Both the position numbers and the translations under genes were made by a program. 64,000 bases of DNA from Aminobacter anthyllidis (GTDB lineage: Bacteria; Pseudomonadota; Alphaproteobacteria; Rhizobiales; Rhizobiaceae): the NCBI RefSeq assembly GCF_018555685.1, contig NZ_JAFLWW010000004.1, positions 558,001-622,000 on the forward strand. The letters are read 5' to 3'. Positions 9,538-17,993 of this stretch are shown in pieces. The notes beneath the pieces were generated by a model, which was not told where the DNA came from, did not search any database, and saw only the letters and a program-made list of their open reading frames with translations. How positions within the stretch are numbered: the first letter of the stretch is position 1; every line of letters begins with the position of its first letter.

Positions 9538-10310
9538 CCCACGAGCCTGCCTATCTGGCACTAGCCCATGCGATGGCCGATGCAGCCGCCGACGTGATCC
9601 GCCCCCATTTCCGAAAACGCCTTGCCATCGACACCAAGGCCGACGCCAGCCCCGTCACCGTTGCTGACCGGGACGCGGAAGCCACGATGCGGCAGATGAT
9701 CGAGGCGCAGTTTCCCGACCATGGCATAAGGGGCGAGGAATTCGGTGCCTGCCGAACCGACGCCAAATGGATCTGGGTGCTCGACCCCATCGACGGCACC
9801 AAATCCTTCGTTTCTGGCTCGCTTGCCTTCGGCACCCAGATCGCGCTTGTCCACCGGGGCAAGCCGGTGATCGGCCTGATCAACCAGCCGATCACGGGCG
9901 AACGCTGGTTCGGCACAGGCTCCGGCGCGACCCTCAACGGCGAGCCGATACACACCAGCGGCACGACAGCGCTCGACGAAGCGATCCTCTACACATCGGC
10001 GCTCGAACAGTTCGACCCATCTCGACATGACCGGTTCTCCGCCCTGGCCGCAAAGGTCCGATTCACCCGCTTCTCGCATGACTGTTACGCCGCCGGGCTC
10101 CTGGCACTTGGCGGGATCGATCTTCTCGTCGAAAGCAACGTCTTCGACTACGATATCCTGCCGCAAATGCCTATCGTGCAGGCTGCAGGGGGCATCGTGA
10201 CCGACTGGGATGGACGGCAGCTCGGTGATGCGTCGCGCTACGACACCGTGCTTATGGCGGCAAACGAGGAATTGCATCGGGCCGCACTGAAAGCTCTCCG
10301 TCCAGCGTGA
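9534..10310 (+). CDS. Inositol monophosphatase family phosphatase (HisN-like)
   Basis: This 258-residue Mg2+-dependent phosphomonoesterase has the family motifs GEEFG (metal ligand Glu) and DPIDGTKSFVSG near residue 84. The late motif reads FDYDILPQMPIVQAAGG instead of the common WDxAxG, which is closer to the HisN histidinol-phosphatase branch than to true inositol monophosphatases. It is the last gene of the importer operon and starts inside the stop of the isomerase gene. Context suggests dephosphorylation of an imported or internally made phosphoester. Histidinol phosphate is possible from homology, but no other his gene is near. Confidence 0.85.
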   Translation: MTHEPAYLALAHAMADAAADVIRPHFRKRLAIDTKADASPVTVADRDAEATMRQMIEAQFPDHGIRGEEFGACRTDAKWIWVLDPIDGTKSFVSGSLAFGTQIALVHRGKPVIGLINQPITGERWFGTGSGATLNGEPIHTSGTTALDEAILYTSALEQFDPSRHDRFSALAAKVRFTRFSHDCYAAGLLALGGIDLLVESNVFDYDILPQMPIVQAAGGIVTDWDGRQLGDASRYDTVLMAANEELHRAALKALRPA

Positions 10311-10505
10311 CCCTAAAAGAGCTACCTCAGGCGAGTGTTCCAGTTCGCGACGTCTGACGGGCGACATCCTAGCACCGGAGCGCCAGCGCGCAGGGCCAGG
10401 AACTGCCGATTGATCGAAATGACGGCCTTTGAACACGAGACGTCTTCGAAAATGGAGAATCTCTCGCCGACCGTCTGTACCGAAAAGTTTGTAGCCGAGG
10501 CCGGC
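10311..10505. other. Non-coding stretch before the promoter of the next operon
   Basis: There is no convincing gene. The AT content rises toward the promoter at 10506. No hairpin with a T-run was seen after the phosphatase stop. Confidence 0.5.
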
Positions 10506-10534
10506 TTGACTCTATCTAAGAGCATCCATATTAA
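10506..10534 (+). promoter_or_regulatory. Sigma-70-type promoter of the polar amino-acid-type ABC operon
   Basis: A -35 box TTGACT (10506-10511) and a -10 box TATTAA (10529-10534) are separated by exactly 17 bases. The expected transcript start is near 10541, inside the adjacent palindrome, which fits operator-controlled initiation. Confidence 0.65.
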
Positions 10535-10535
10535 G

Positions 10536-10555
10536 TTGTAGGCCTAACCCTACAA
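10536..10555. promoter_or_regulatory. Operator palindrome TTGTAGG-N6-CCTACAA
   Basis: Two perfect 7-base arms (10536-10542 and 10549-10555) flank six bases and overlap the expected transcript start. GntR-family repressors often bind TTGTn-type palindromes of this size, and a GntR/UTRA gene is fourth in this operon at 13167. Autoregulation is therefore the simplest reading. Confidence 0.65.
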
Positions 10556-10564
10556 GTGGACGTC

Positions 10565-11491
10565 ATGCCTCAACCATCTTCCCCTTCGATCGCCGCGTTG
10601 TCCCTAGCCGACCTGCCGGGGCGGGACGTCGCCGTTCGACATTTGCGTCATCCCGGCCGCTGGATCAGCGGTGGCATCGTCGTCCTGCTGCTCGCCCTGA
10701 TCGGCCATGCCTTTGCAGTTGGGCAGATCCAATGGCTCGTGGTCGGTCAATTCCTGACGGCCGGCGTCATCATCACCGGCTTTGGCTGGACGTTGCTGAT
10801 CTCGGCCTGCGCCCTGGTTCTCGGCGTGGCGCTTGGCTTCGCCTTCGGCATCATGCGGCTCTCGGAAAACCCGATCCTGCGATTTGCCGCTTGGCTCTAC
10901 GTCTGGATTTTCCGTGGCACCCCTGTGCTGTTGCAGCTTCTCATCTGGTTCAACATCGCGCTCGTCTTTCCGCGCCTCTACATTCCGGGCCTCGTCGATG
11001 AGCGCATGGTCGATGTGGTGACGCCCTTCGTCGCCGCCGTCCTCGGCCTCGGCGTCAACGAAGGTTCCTATCTGACGGAAGTGGTGCGCGGTGGCATCGG
11101 CTCCGTCGACAGCGGCCAGAAGGAAGCGGCCCATACGCTCGGCATGACACCTGGCCAAACGATGCGCCGCATCATCCTGCCGCAGACCTTGCGGCTGATC
11201 CTGCCGGTTCTCGGCAACAGCGCCATCGGCATGCTGAAGTTTTCCTCGCTCGCCGCCACCATCGCCATGGGCGAAATGCTGAACGCCGCGCAGCGCATCT
11301 ATTTCATCAACGGCGCGGTCATCGAGCTGCTGTTCGTCTGTGCCGTCTGGTACCTGGCCGGCACCACGATACTCTCGATCGGCCAATACTATCTCGAACG
11401 CCATTTCGGCCGCGACGCTGCAACTGCAACCAGCGAGAGGCGCTGGTTCAGGGGTTGGGCGCGGCGCCCCGCCGTCGAGGGTGAAGCATGA
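10565..11491 (+). CDS. Polar amino-acid-type ABC transporter permease (HisM/GlnP family)
   Basis: This is a 308-residue permease with an extended N-terminus before the first membrane helix (around residues 40-60) and about five to six hydrophobic segments. The EAA loop is [21 protein letters not shown] near residue 190, typical of the HisMQ family. The ATG at 10565 is preferred because the alternative GTG at 10556 abuts the operator arm. Only one permease gene is present, so it would act as a homodimer. The stop overlaps the ATPase start (ATGA). Confidence 0.88.
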   Translation: MPQPSSPSIAALSLADLPGRDVAVRHLRHPGRWISGGIVVLLLALIGHAFAVGQIQWLVVGQFLTAGVIITGFGWTLLISACALVLGVALGFAFGIMRLSENPILRFAAWLYVWIFRGTPVLLQLLIWFNIALVFPRLYIPGLVDERMVDVVTPFVAAVLGLGVNEGSYLTEVVRGGIGSVDSGQKEAAHTLGMTPGQTMRRIILPQTLRLILPVLGNSAIGMLKFSSLAATIAMGEMLNAAQRIYFINGAVIELLFVCAVWYLAGTTILSIGQYYLERHFGRDAATATSERRWFRGWARRPAVEGEA

Positions 11492-12252
11492 ATCTCGCGA
11501 TCAAGGCGGTCGGCATCCGCAAGAGTTTTGGCAATCACGAAGTCCTGAAGGGCCTCGACCTGGAAGTCGCTTATGGCGAGGTGCTCTGCATCCTCGGCCC
11601 TTCGGGCAGTGGCAAGAGCACCTTCTTGCGCTGCATCAACCATCTGGAAACGCCGAACGGTGGCTATGTCTGGGTCGACGGCGCCATCATGGGCTACGAA
11701 CTTAGCCGCGGCGCCTTGCAGGAATTGCCGATCAAGAAGCTGCGCGCCCAGCAGAGCCAGCTCGGCATGGTGTTTCAGCATTTCAACCTGTTCGCCCACC
11801 GCACAGTGCTCGGCAATGTCATCGAGGGGCCGATGGTCGTGCGCGGCCTCAGCCGCGCCAAAGCTGAGGCCCACGCCATGGACTTGCTCGAGCAGGTCGG
11901 CATGGCCGGCAAGGCGTCGAGCTATCCCTCGCAGCTTTCCGGCGGCCAGAAGCAGCGCGTGGCGATCGCCCGCTCGCTGGCAATGGAGCCGCGCGTGATG
12001 CTGTTCGACGAACCGACCAGCGCACTTGACCCGGAACTCGTCGGCGAGGTGCTAGAGGTGATGCGCAACCTGGCACGCGGCGGCACTACCATGATTGTCG
12101 TCACCCACGAGATCGGCTTCGCCCGCGAGGTGGCCGACCGCGTCGTGGTGATGATCGACGGAGAAATTCGCGAAACCGGGGCTCCGGGGCAGGTCCTCAG
12201 CAATCCTGCCGATCCGCGCGTACGCAGCTTCCTCAGCCGCGTGCTGGCCTGA
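11488..12252 (+). CDS. Polar amino-acid-type ABC transporter ATPase (GlnQ/HisP family)
   Basis: This is a 254-residue cytoplasmic ATPase. Walker A is GPSGSGKST near residue 36, the Q-loop is in [10 protein letters not shown], the signature is [15 protein letters not shown], and Walker B is [14 protein letters not shown] with the switch histidine in VVTHEIGFA. The length and these motifs place it in the PAAT family. It carries a slightly long insertion between the N-terminal sheet and the Q-loop ([14 protein letters not shown]), as in ectoine- and amino-acid-type ATPases. Confidence 0.92.
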   Translation: MNLAIKAVGIRKSFGNHEVLKGLDLEVAYGEVLCILGPSGSGKSTFLRCINHLETPNGGYVWVDGAIMGYELSRGALQELPIKKLRAQQSQLGMVFQHFNLFAHRTVLGNVIEGPMVVRGLSRAKAEAHAMDLLEQVGMAGKASSYPSQLSGGQKQRVAIARSLAMEPRVMLFDEPTSALDPELVGEVLEVMRNLARGGTTMIVVTHEIGFAREVADRVVVMIDGEIRETGAPGQVLSNPADPRVRSFLSRVLA

Positions 12253-12280
12253 CATTCACAGCTCAATGGGAGAAGAGAAA

Positions 12281-13144
12281 ATGAAACGACCGCTACCGAT
12301 GGCTCTGGCGCTCGCCTCCGCCACGTTCCTCAGCCTTGCCGCAAGTGGCGCGGCCCACGCCGCCGCCGACGAGAAGCTGGCTGCCGCCGTGCCGGAAGCC
12401 GTGCGCACCACCGGCAAGCTGAACGTCACGATCAGCCTCGCTTATCCGCCGATGGAGTTCAGCGATGCGGGTTCGACGGAGCTGAAAGGCTTTGACATCG
12501 ACCTCGCCAAGGCCATCGCCGAACGCCTCGGCCTTGCCGCGGAATTCCAGAATGTCGAATTCCCGCAGCTGATCCCGCAGGTCGTCACCGGACGCTCCGA
12601 CCTGATCATGACCGCGTTCTCCGACAAGGTCGAGCGCCAGACGCAGCTCGATTTCATCGATTATTTCAAGACCGGCAACGTGTTCTACTCGTCCGTCGAT
12701 CATCAGGCCGACATCAAGGCCGAGGCCGACCTTTGCGGCAAGACTGTAGCGGTTGCGACGGGAACGAGCTGGGTCACCTGGGCGGAAGAGCTCGGCAAAT
12801 CCATCTGCCCGGCCGACAAGCTGATCACCGTCATTCAGATCCCGACCCAGGCCGAGCACATCATGCAGATCCGCCAGGGCCGCGCACAGGCATCGGTGAT
12901 CGGCCTCGAAGGGCTTCTCGACCTGATGAAGCAGGATCCGGGCAAGTTCTACCAGATCGGCGAGGTGGGCGAGGTCAATCATTACGGCATCGCATTCGCC
13001 AAGGCGAACGGGGATCTGCGCGATGCCGTGCTGGCAGCGCTCAATGCCATGAAGGCCGACGGCACTTATACACAGATCCTCGACCGCTACGGCTTGAAAC
13101 AGGCCGGCGTCGAAGAGTTCAAGATAAACGGCACCACCAAGTAA
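12281..13144 (+). CDS. Polar amino-acid-type ABC transporter substrate-binding protein
   Basis: This is a periplasmic binding protein of family 3, 287 aa. The ATG at 12281 has GGGAGAAGAG upstream and starts a clean Sec signal peptide ending near AAHAA; an ATG five codons earlier is less suitable. Family-typical segments are YPPMEFSD, LKGFDIDLAKAIAERLG, and VATGTSWVTWAEE. It completes a permease-ATPase-binding-protein importer. Whether the ligand is an amino acid is doubtful, since the downstream genes are a kinase and ureidoglycolate-lyase-like protein rather than amino-acid enzymes. Confidence 0.9.
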   Translation: MKRPLPMALALASATFLSLAASGAAHAAADEKLAAAVPEAVRTTGKLNVTISLAYPPMEFSDAGSTELKGFDIDLAKAIAERLGLAAEFQNVEFPQLIPQVVTGRSDLIMTAFSDKVERQTQLDFIDYFKTGNVFYSSVDHQADIKAEADLCGKTVAVATGTSWVTWAEELGKSICPADKLITVIQIPTQAEHIMQIRQGRAQASVIGLEGLLDLMKQDPGKFYQIGEVGEVNHYGIAFAKANGDLRDAVLAALNAMKADGTYTQILDRYGLKQAGVEEFKINGTTK

Positions 13145-13166
13145 CGGAACCGAGCCGGAGCCTGTC

Positions 13167-13952
13167 TTGACCCATCCCTTCATGCCAGACGCCCCCATCG
13201 TGGCGGACGAACGCACCGACGACAGATTGTCCCGGTTACTTCTCGATCCCTATTCGAGCGAGCAGCTCTACCGGCAGCTTTACCGGGCGCTGCGCGCCGC
13301 GATCCTGAGCGGTGATTTTTCCGAGGGGGAAGCCATCCCTTCGGAAAACCAGCTGCGCGACCAGTTCGCCATCGCCCGGACCACGGTGCGTAATGCGATG
13401 GCGCTGCTGGTGTCGGAAGGATTGGTCCAGCAGGTTCGCGGTCGCGGCACCATCGTGTCGCACCGGCCGATCAGCCACAATATCTGGAACTTCGGCAGCT
13501 TCACTGAACTGGCACGCCGGCAGGGCCAGCGCCCGGTAACGCGGGTGCTGGAACACCGGGTGGAAAACGGCGAACTGCTTTTGGTCCGCGCCCGCGGCCT
13601 TGCCAATGGCGAGACGATCAACTGGCTGAACGTCGACACGTCGCAGCTCGACCTTGCTCTTTATCCCGGCATCGACCGCAACGATTTCGCGGCGCAATCG
13701 CTCTATGAGGTTTTGCGCCGCGACTATGACCGCCATCCCCTGCGTTCCGAACTGCTGCTGACCGTCGTGCCGCCGTCTGATCGCCTCCGGGAGGTCTTTG
13801 CCCCGGCACCCGAGGTGCCGGGCTATCTTTGCGCCAGCGGGGATGTGCTCGACGCCGACGACCGGTTGGTTGAACGCACGTCGATCGTCTACTCGCCGGC
13901 GGTCCAGATGAAATTCGCAACCCGCTGGGGACGCGATACCGCGCCTGCCTGA
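13167..13952 (+). CDS. GntR family transcriptional regulator with UTRA effector domain (HutC subfamily)
   Basis: This is a 261-residue regulator. The winged helix spans about residues 30-100, with LRDQFAIARTTVRNAMALLV and the wing QQVRGRGTIVS. The remainder is a UTRA small-ligand domain. A TTG start at 13167 with GGAG six bases upstream is chosen; an in-frame ATG five codons later is the alternative. It lies between the importer and the enzyme genes and probably controls this operon through the palindrome at 10536-10555, with the imported compound or a metabolite as inducer. Confidence 0.88.
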   Translation: MTHPFMPDAPIVADERTDDRLSRLLLDPYSSEQLYRQLYRALRAAILSGDFSEGEAIPSENQLRDQFAIARTTVRNAMALLVSEGLVQQVRGRGTIVSHRPISHNIWNFGSFTELARRQGQRPVTRVLEHRVENGELLLVRARGLANGETINWLNVDTSQLDLALYPGIDRNDFAAQSLYEVLRRDYDRHPLRSELLLTVVPPSDRLREVFAPAPEVPGYLCASGDVLDADDRLVERTSIVYSPAVQMKFATRWGRDTAPA

Positions 13953-13980
13953 GAGCAGCGCGACGCAGGAGAACAAGACT

Positions 13981-14721
13981 ATGAGCCGCTTCGGCGAGAC
14001 TTTTACCACCCCCAAACCGATCCTCGGCATGCTGCACCTGGCCGGAGACGGCCCTGAGGCGAAACTCGCCCAGGCCGAGGAAGAGGCCCGCATCATGGCC
14101 GGCGAAGGTGTCGACGGGCTGGTGGTCGAGAACTATTTCGGCGATGCCGAAGATGTCGAGCGCGTGCTGGAACGGCTGTTCGGCGTCGACCTCGGCACGA
14201 AGATCGGCGTCAATGTGCTGCGGGACAACATACGCGCCTTCGCGCTCGCCAAGCGCTATCCGGTCGCTTTCATCCAGGTCGATTCTGTCGCTGGCCATCT
14301 GCCGACGGAAGCCGACGCGCCCTTTGCCGCCGATCTCGCCGCCCGTCGGACAAGCGTTCCCGCGCTGCTTCTCGGTGGCGTGCGCTTCAAGTACCAGCCT
14401 ATCCTTTCCGGCCGGCCCGAGGCGGAGGACGTGCGTATCGGCGCGGCGCGCTGCGACGGCCTCGTGGTGACCTCGGACGCCACTGGCCAGCCGACCGACA
14501 TGGACAAGGTGGCACGCTTTCGCAGTGCCACCGGCGGCAGCGTGCCACTGTTGATTGGCGCCGGTCTAACCGAAAACAATGCTGCCGAACAGTTGGCGGA
14601 AGCCGATGGTGCGGTCGTGGGCAGCTGGTTCAAGCACGACCACAAGGATACCGGCCGCGTCGAGTCAAGCCATGTAGCCCGGTTGATGCGCGCCGTGCGC
14701 GCCGCAAGGAGCGCTGCATGA
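13981..14721 (+). CDS. BtpA/SgcQ family TIM-barrel protein
   Basis: This 246-residue protein has the start typical of the family (KPILGMLHLAGDGP) and the conserved VDGLVVENYFGDAED. BtpA was named from photosystem I biogenesis in cyanobacteria, but in heterotrophs the family sits in carbohydrate or nucleoside clusters (SgcQ in Escherichia coli) and has no firmly established reaction. The TIM-barrel fold and the sugar-kinase partner downstream suggest an aldolase, isomerase or nucleosidase-like role. It starts after a clear AGGAG, and its stop overlaps the next gene (ATGA). Confidence 0.82.
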   Translation: MSRFGETFTTPKPILGMLHLAGDGPEAKLAQAEEEARIMAGEGVDGLVVENYFGDAEDVERVLERLFGVDLGTKIGVNVLRDNIRAFALAKRYPVAFIQVDSVAGHLPTEADAPFAADLAARRTSVPALLLGGVRFKYQPILSGRPEAEDVRIGAARCDGLVVTSDATGQPTDMDKVARFRSATGGSVPLLIGAGLTENNAAEQLAEADGAVVGSWFKHDHKDTGRVESSHVARLMRAVRAARSAA

Positions 14722-15236
14722 ACTCTACGGATGCCATCATCGCCCGGCCGGTTACGTCCGAGAATTTCGCGCGCTTCGGCACGGTCTACGACCTAACCGA
14801 CGATGCCGATCCCAAGGCGATCTGGACCGCCGGTGATGGCTGGCGCGACGGCTTCACCAGGACGCCGCTGATCGAGGGTTCCGGCCATCTCGGCATCACA
14901 CGCGGCGGCGGTGCGCCGTGGTCCTGCACAGCCATGGAGCGCCATTTGGGCACCGAGGAGGCGCTCTTCTGTGCTGCACTTCCCATCGTTCTCGCCGTCG
15001 CCCCCGCGTCGGATGGTGAAGCGCCGCATCGCGAGGGCATTGAAGCATTCGTGATTGCGCCGGGCCACGCTGTGGTGATGCATCGCGGCGTCTGGCACGA
15101 TGCCTGCCGGGGCGTGTCCGGCCCGACGTCCTACTACTGGATGGCGATCTGTGGGCTCGGCGAAAGCCCCTGGGTGCCGGTTGCTGGTGGGCCGAGGATG
15201 GTAGAGGCCGAAGCGCCGGAAGGACCGGGCGCATGA
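14718..15236 (+). CDS. Ureidoglycolate lyase-like cupin protein
   Basis: This 172-residue protein resembles the ureidoglycolate lyase family. It has an N-terminal ARPVTSENFARFGTVYD segment like the family's PFG motif region, a middle RHLGTEEALFC cupin strand, and a conserved GHAVVMHRGVWHDAC, where family members have GTWHH. It is divergent from the AllA-like protein at 17994, so it may act on a different ureide- or acyl-like substrate. Both flanking genes overlap it by four bases, so it is strictly co-translated with the BtpA protein and the kinase. Confidence 0.7.
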   Translation: MNSTDAIIARPVTSENFARFGTVYDLTDDADPKAIWTAGDGWRDGFTRTPLIEGSGHLGITRGGGAPWSCTAMERHLGTEEALFCAALPIVLAVAPASDGEAPHREGIEAFVIAPGHAVVMHRGVWHDACRGVSGPTSYYWMAICGLGESPWVPVAGGPRMVEAEAPEGPGA

Positions 15237-16171
15237 CAGCCTTCTTCATCGGCGACGTGGCGCTCGACGAATATTACACCGCCAATCGCTGGCCCGGCCG
15301 CGCTGACAAGGGCATGGTCACCGAACTGCCCGCCGAGATTGGTGGCTCCATCGCCAATGCCGCCGTCGTGCATGCGGCACTCGGCGGCGACACTGAGTTC
15401 ATTTCACTGCTCAACGACAGCCCGCTGTCGCACCGGCTCATTGCCGATCTTCAGGACAATGGCGTCGGCATCGAACATATGCTGACCGACCCAGCCATCG
15501 CGGAATCGCGCAACCTGATCTTCCTCGTCGACGGCGAGCATGTCGTGCTTACCGTCGAGATGGGTGAGCAGCCCATGTGGCTGGCGCCCGACACGCTTGC
15601 GGCGCTGCGCCAGCCGGGTTTCCTTTACACGACGCTCTACCGCGCCCGGCGCCTGCATGCGCAAGCGGAAGAGGGGGTGCTCAAGCAGGCCGACCTTCTG
15701 TCAGACATTCACCGCCACGGCCGGCGCGCCATTTTCGACCTGGACGTCGGCGGTTGTACGGTCGAAGACATGCCCTACCTGACAGGTGCGGCCGTCGTCA
15801 TCTTCAACCAGGTCGGTTTCCGCACCGCCTTCGGCCATGACGATCTCAGCCGCATCGGCGACTGGATGCGTGACCATGCAATCGGCTGGGTGGTGCGCAC
15901 GCTGGCGGCTGACGGCGCTGAGGCCAGCAATGGCGAGACGCTTTTGCGTACGCCCGGCTACCCTGTCAACGTGGTTGACGTAACCGGCGCCGGTGACACC
16001 TTCGGCGGCACGCTGACCTGGTGCCTCGCGCAGGATCACCCCTTCGCTGAAGCGATGGATTTCGCCGTCGCCGCAGCCTCCCGCTCCGTGACCATCCACG
16101 GACCGCGCGGCGGCAGGGCAAATGCGATGGAGATTTGCCGCTGGCGTGACGAGACCTTCGAGGGACTGTAG
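15233..16171 (+). CDS. PfkB family carbohydrate/nucleoside kinase
   Basis: This is a 312-residue ribokinase-like enzyme. The N-terminus (FFIGDVALDEYYTANRWPGRAD) and the GSIANAAVVHAALGG glycine-rich segment fit the sugar-binding half. The anion-hole and catalytic base are in DVTGAGDTFGGTL near residue 250. The substrate is not evident. With the importer and BtpA protein it probably phosphorylates the imported compound. It is the last gene of the operon, and the next gene is on the opposite strand. Confidence 0.87.
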   Translation: MTAFFIGDVALDEYYTANRWPGRADKGMVTELPAEIGGSIANAAVVHAALGGDTEFISLLNDSPLSHRLIADLQDNGVGIEHMLTDPAIAESRNLIFLVDGEHVVLTVEMGEQPMWLAPDTLAALRQPGFLYTTLYRARRLHAQAEEGVLKQADLLSDIHRHGRRAIFDLDVGGCTVEDMPYLTGAAVVIFNQVGFRTAFGHDDLSRIGDWMRDHAIGWVVRTLAADGAEASNGETLLRTPGYPVNVVDVTGAGDTFGGTLTWCLAQDHPFAEAMDFAVAAASRSVTIHGPRGGRANAMEICRWRDETFEGL

Positions 16172-16283
16172 CCGGGATCAAGGTCGCCTACATCTGGCCG
16201 TGGTTGCCGGCGCAGATGATGATGGTGGCGAAGCGCGACAATTCAATCGATGAACACTGGTAATTTGCCGCGGATGTGACGGT

Positions 16284-16952
16284 TCATCGGGACGTAACGT
16301 CGACGACATCGAAGTCGCAACGGATTTCCCGATCGAGGAACCGATCCTGAAGCTTGATTGTAAAGTCTCTCGTGCAGGCATCGATGGCACTCAAGTTCGG
16401 CACGGTACCAGAAAAAAGCATGCCTGCTTGCGCGTCGAAACGGCAGTCCCAGCGCGCTTTGTCGAGCAATTGGGCCGGCTTGAGGATACAGTCTACTGAC
16501 GAAGCCTGAAGGATCGTTCCCCGGCTGCAAAGTTCGAGATGAAGATGATCCCAGTGATCAGTGATTTCGTCCAAAGCCCACGCTGCGGTCGCAACGACTT
16601 TCTGACAGAGGCCCTTCGACTTTGCAGGCGAGTGCTTCTCGATGGCTAGGTCAAACTGGTCGTTGCCCACCGTCACATATTGTCTTCCTTCAAACCCGAA
16701 CAAGACGAATTCGACCTCGGGCAGCGTGTCCTCGCCGACGACGTAAACGCTTTTGCCCTGCGTCAGCAGGCAGGGCAGTGCTTCGTAGAAGACAGGAAGC
16801 GAACTCGGCGAGGTCACCCCGAGTTTCTGCATTTCCGCGACATGTACAGCGACGTCTTGTTCTCGCCTGCCCGTATAGCCTCCCAGCAACACGCGTTCGA
16901 CCGTGGGCCAGACATCAACCTCTCCTGGTACCGTGAACCGCAATATGGGCAA
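16284..16952 (-). CDS. DUF2848 family protein
   Basis: This 222-residue protein of the DUF2848 family is recognised from its typical order: WTGRR-like GYTGRREQDVAVHVAEMQKLG, then a serine/threonine-rich PSSLPVFYEALPCLLTQ, and a GNDQFDLAIEKHSPAKSK motif. The family is related in fold to fumarylacetoacetate hydrolases but has no settled reaction. The TTG at 16952 has AAGGTGG six bases upstream. A farther TTG at 16997 is inside the loop of the upstream palindrome and has no ribosome site. It lies 121 bases after the deacetylase gene but has its own palindrome, so it may be a separate unit. Confidence 0.75.
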   Translation of the reverse strand: MPILRFTVPGEVDVWPTVERVLLGGYTGRREQDVAVHVAEMQKLGVTSPSSLPVFYEALPCLLTQGKSVYVVGEDTLPEVEFVLFGFEGRQYVTVGNDQFDLAIEKHSPAKSKGLCQKVVATAAWALDEITDHWDHLHLELCSRGTILQASSVDCILKPAQLLDKARWDCRFDAQAGMLFSGTVPNLSAIDACTRDFTIKLQDRFLDREIRCDFDVVDVTSR

Positions 16953-16984
16953 TTTGACACCACCTTGTAGGAGCGCACTTGAGC

Positions 16985-17010
16985 GCTGTGCGTCCAAATG
17001 GACGCACAGC
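16985..17010. promoter_or_regulatory. Perfect palindrome TGCGTCC-N4-GGACGCA, copy A
   Basis: Arms of 11 bases (16985-16995 and 17000-17010) flank AAAT. The core TGCGTCCAAATGGACGCA matches copy B at 19518-19535 in both arms and spacing. Each copy lies 33-46 bases upstream of a leftward gene, so the pair looks like operators of one regulator. Copy A could also act as a terminator for the deacetylase gene, but it has no T-run. Confidence 0.65.
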
Positions 17011-17073
17011 GGACGTTATTAGTGGATGTGCGCGTTGTTCTGCTGAAACCGGTTTCGATTTCGGGCAGTTGCG

Positions 17074-17982
17074 CTAGCGTCTTGCAAAGACCCGCCCGAC
17101 AGGCTTTTCGTATTGTGGAATCGCTTCGACCAACGGTTGATGTCGACCAGCATCGATCTCGCCGCGAACGAATTCGGCGATCTCCTCCATCGGAGCGAAC
17201 CAGACGTCGCCCTGGCTTACGACCTTCTCCAGAAATTCAGCGAAGACATGCCACCGCGCCAGCCGGCCGGTGACGAAGGGGTGAAGCACCGGAACCCAAA
17301 GCGCCCCATGTTCGTAAGCCGCCTCGAATTCGCGCAAGTACAGATCGAAACCATTGCGGGCGCTGCGAACCGGCATCATGTAGTTGAGGTCGAACGACTG
17401 CACATATTGCGGCCAGTCGTCGAGGCCCCAGTGGCTGGGCAGTTCCATCAGTTCGCGTCCGTCGCGGCGGCTTTTGATGACATAGGGGATATCGGCCCCC
17501 ATCAAGGAAGCGTCGTAGCGGAACCCCCGATCGAGAAGCAGGTCGAGCGAGTGATTGGAGAAGTTGTAGAGCGGCGCACGCCAGCCACGCGGCGCCTTGC
17601 CGGTCACACGCTTGATCACCTCGATCCCGACATCCAGCCAATGAGCCTCGTCCGCTTCGGTCTGATGCAGCGGATTTTCGTGGATGTAGCTGTGATGAGC
17701 GATCTCGTGGCCACCTTCGAGGATGCCTTGCACGATTTGCGGATATTGCTCGATACACCACGCCGGGACAAAAAATGTCTGTCTGATGCCGAGCTGGCGA
17801 TAGGTCTCGACGATGCGCGGCACGGCAACGAGCGGGCCATAGCGCAGCATCGAAATCGCCGAGACCCGCTTGTTGCCATCGTTGGGATAGTCGACATGGA
17901 TCAGGCTATCGGCGTCCATGTCGAAGGTCAGGGAGCAGGCGCATTTCGCGCCGTTCGGCCATTTGATGGGATTGGAGATCAT
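17074..17982 (-). CDS. Polysaccharide deacetylase family protein (ureide/N-acyl hydrolase type)
   Basis: This is a 302-residue NodB-homology-domain protein. The catalytic Asp region is SLTFDMDADS, the metal-binding pair is in GHEIAHHSYIHEN near residue 95, and GWRAPLYNFSNH is the arginine motif. Absence of a signal peptide means a cytosolic enzyme, so cell-wall deacetylation is unlikely. Members with this architecture are annotated as allantoinase or peptidoglycan-deacetylase-like. It starts 11 bases after the ureidoglycolate lyase gene, which supports a role on ureides or related N-acyl compounds. Confidence 0.83.
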   Translation of the reverse strand: MISNPIKWPNGAKCACSLTFDMDADSLIHVDYPNDGNKRVSAISMLRYGPLVAVPRIVETYRQLGIRQTFFVPAWCIEQYPQIVQGILEGGHEIAHHSYIHENPLHQTEADEAHWLDVGIEVIKRVTGKAPRGWRAPLYNFSNHSLDLLLDRGFRYDASLMGADIPYVIKSRRDGRELMELPSHWGLDDWPQYVQSFDLNYMMPVRSARNGFDLYLREFEAAYEHGALWVPVLHPFVTGRLARWHVFAEFLEKVVSQGDVWFAPMEEIAEFVRGEIDAGRHQPLVEAIPQYEKPVGRVFARR

Positions 17983-17993
17983 GGGAGTCAGCC

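Noticed and set aside
16172-16283. Rightward open stretch after the PfkB kinase considered as a small gene
   Set aside because: It has no start codon with a ribosome site and about 30 codons only.
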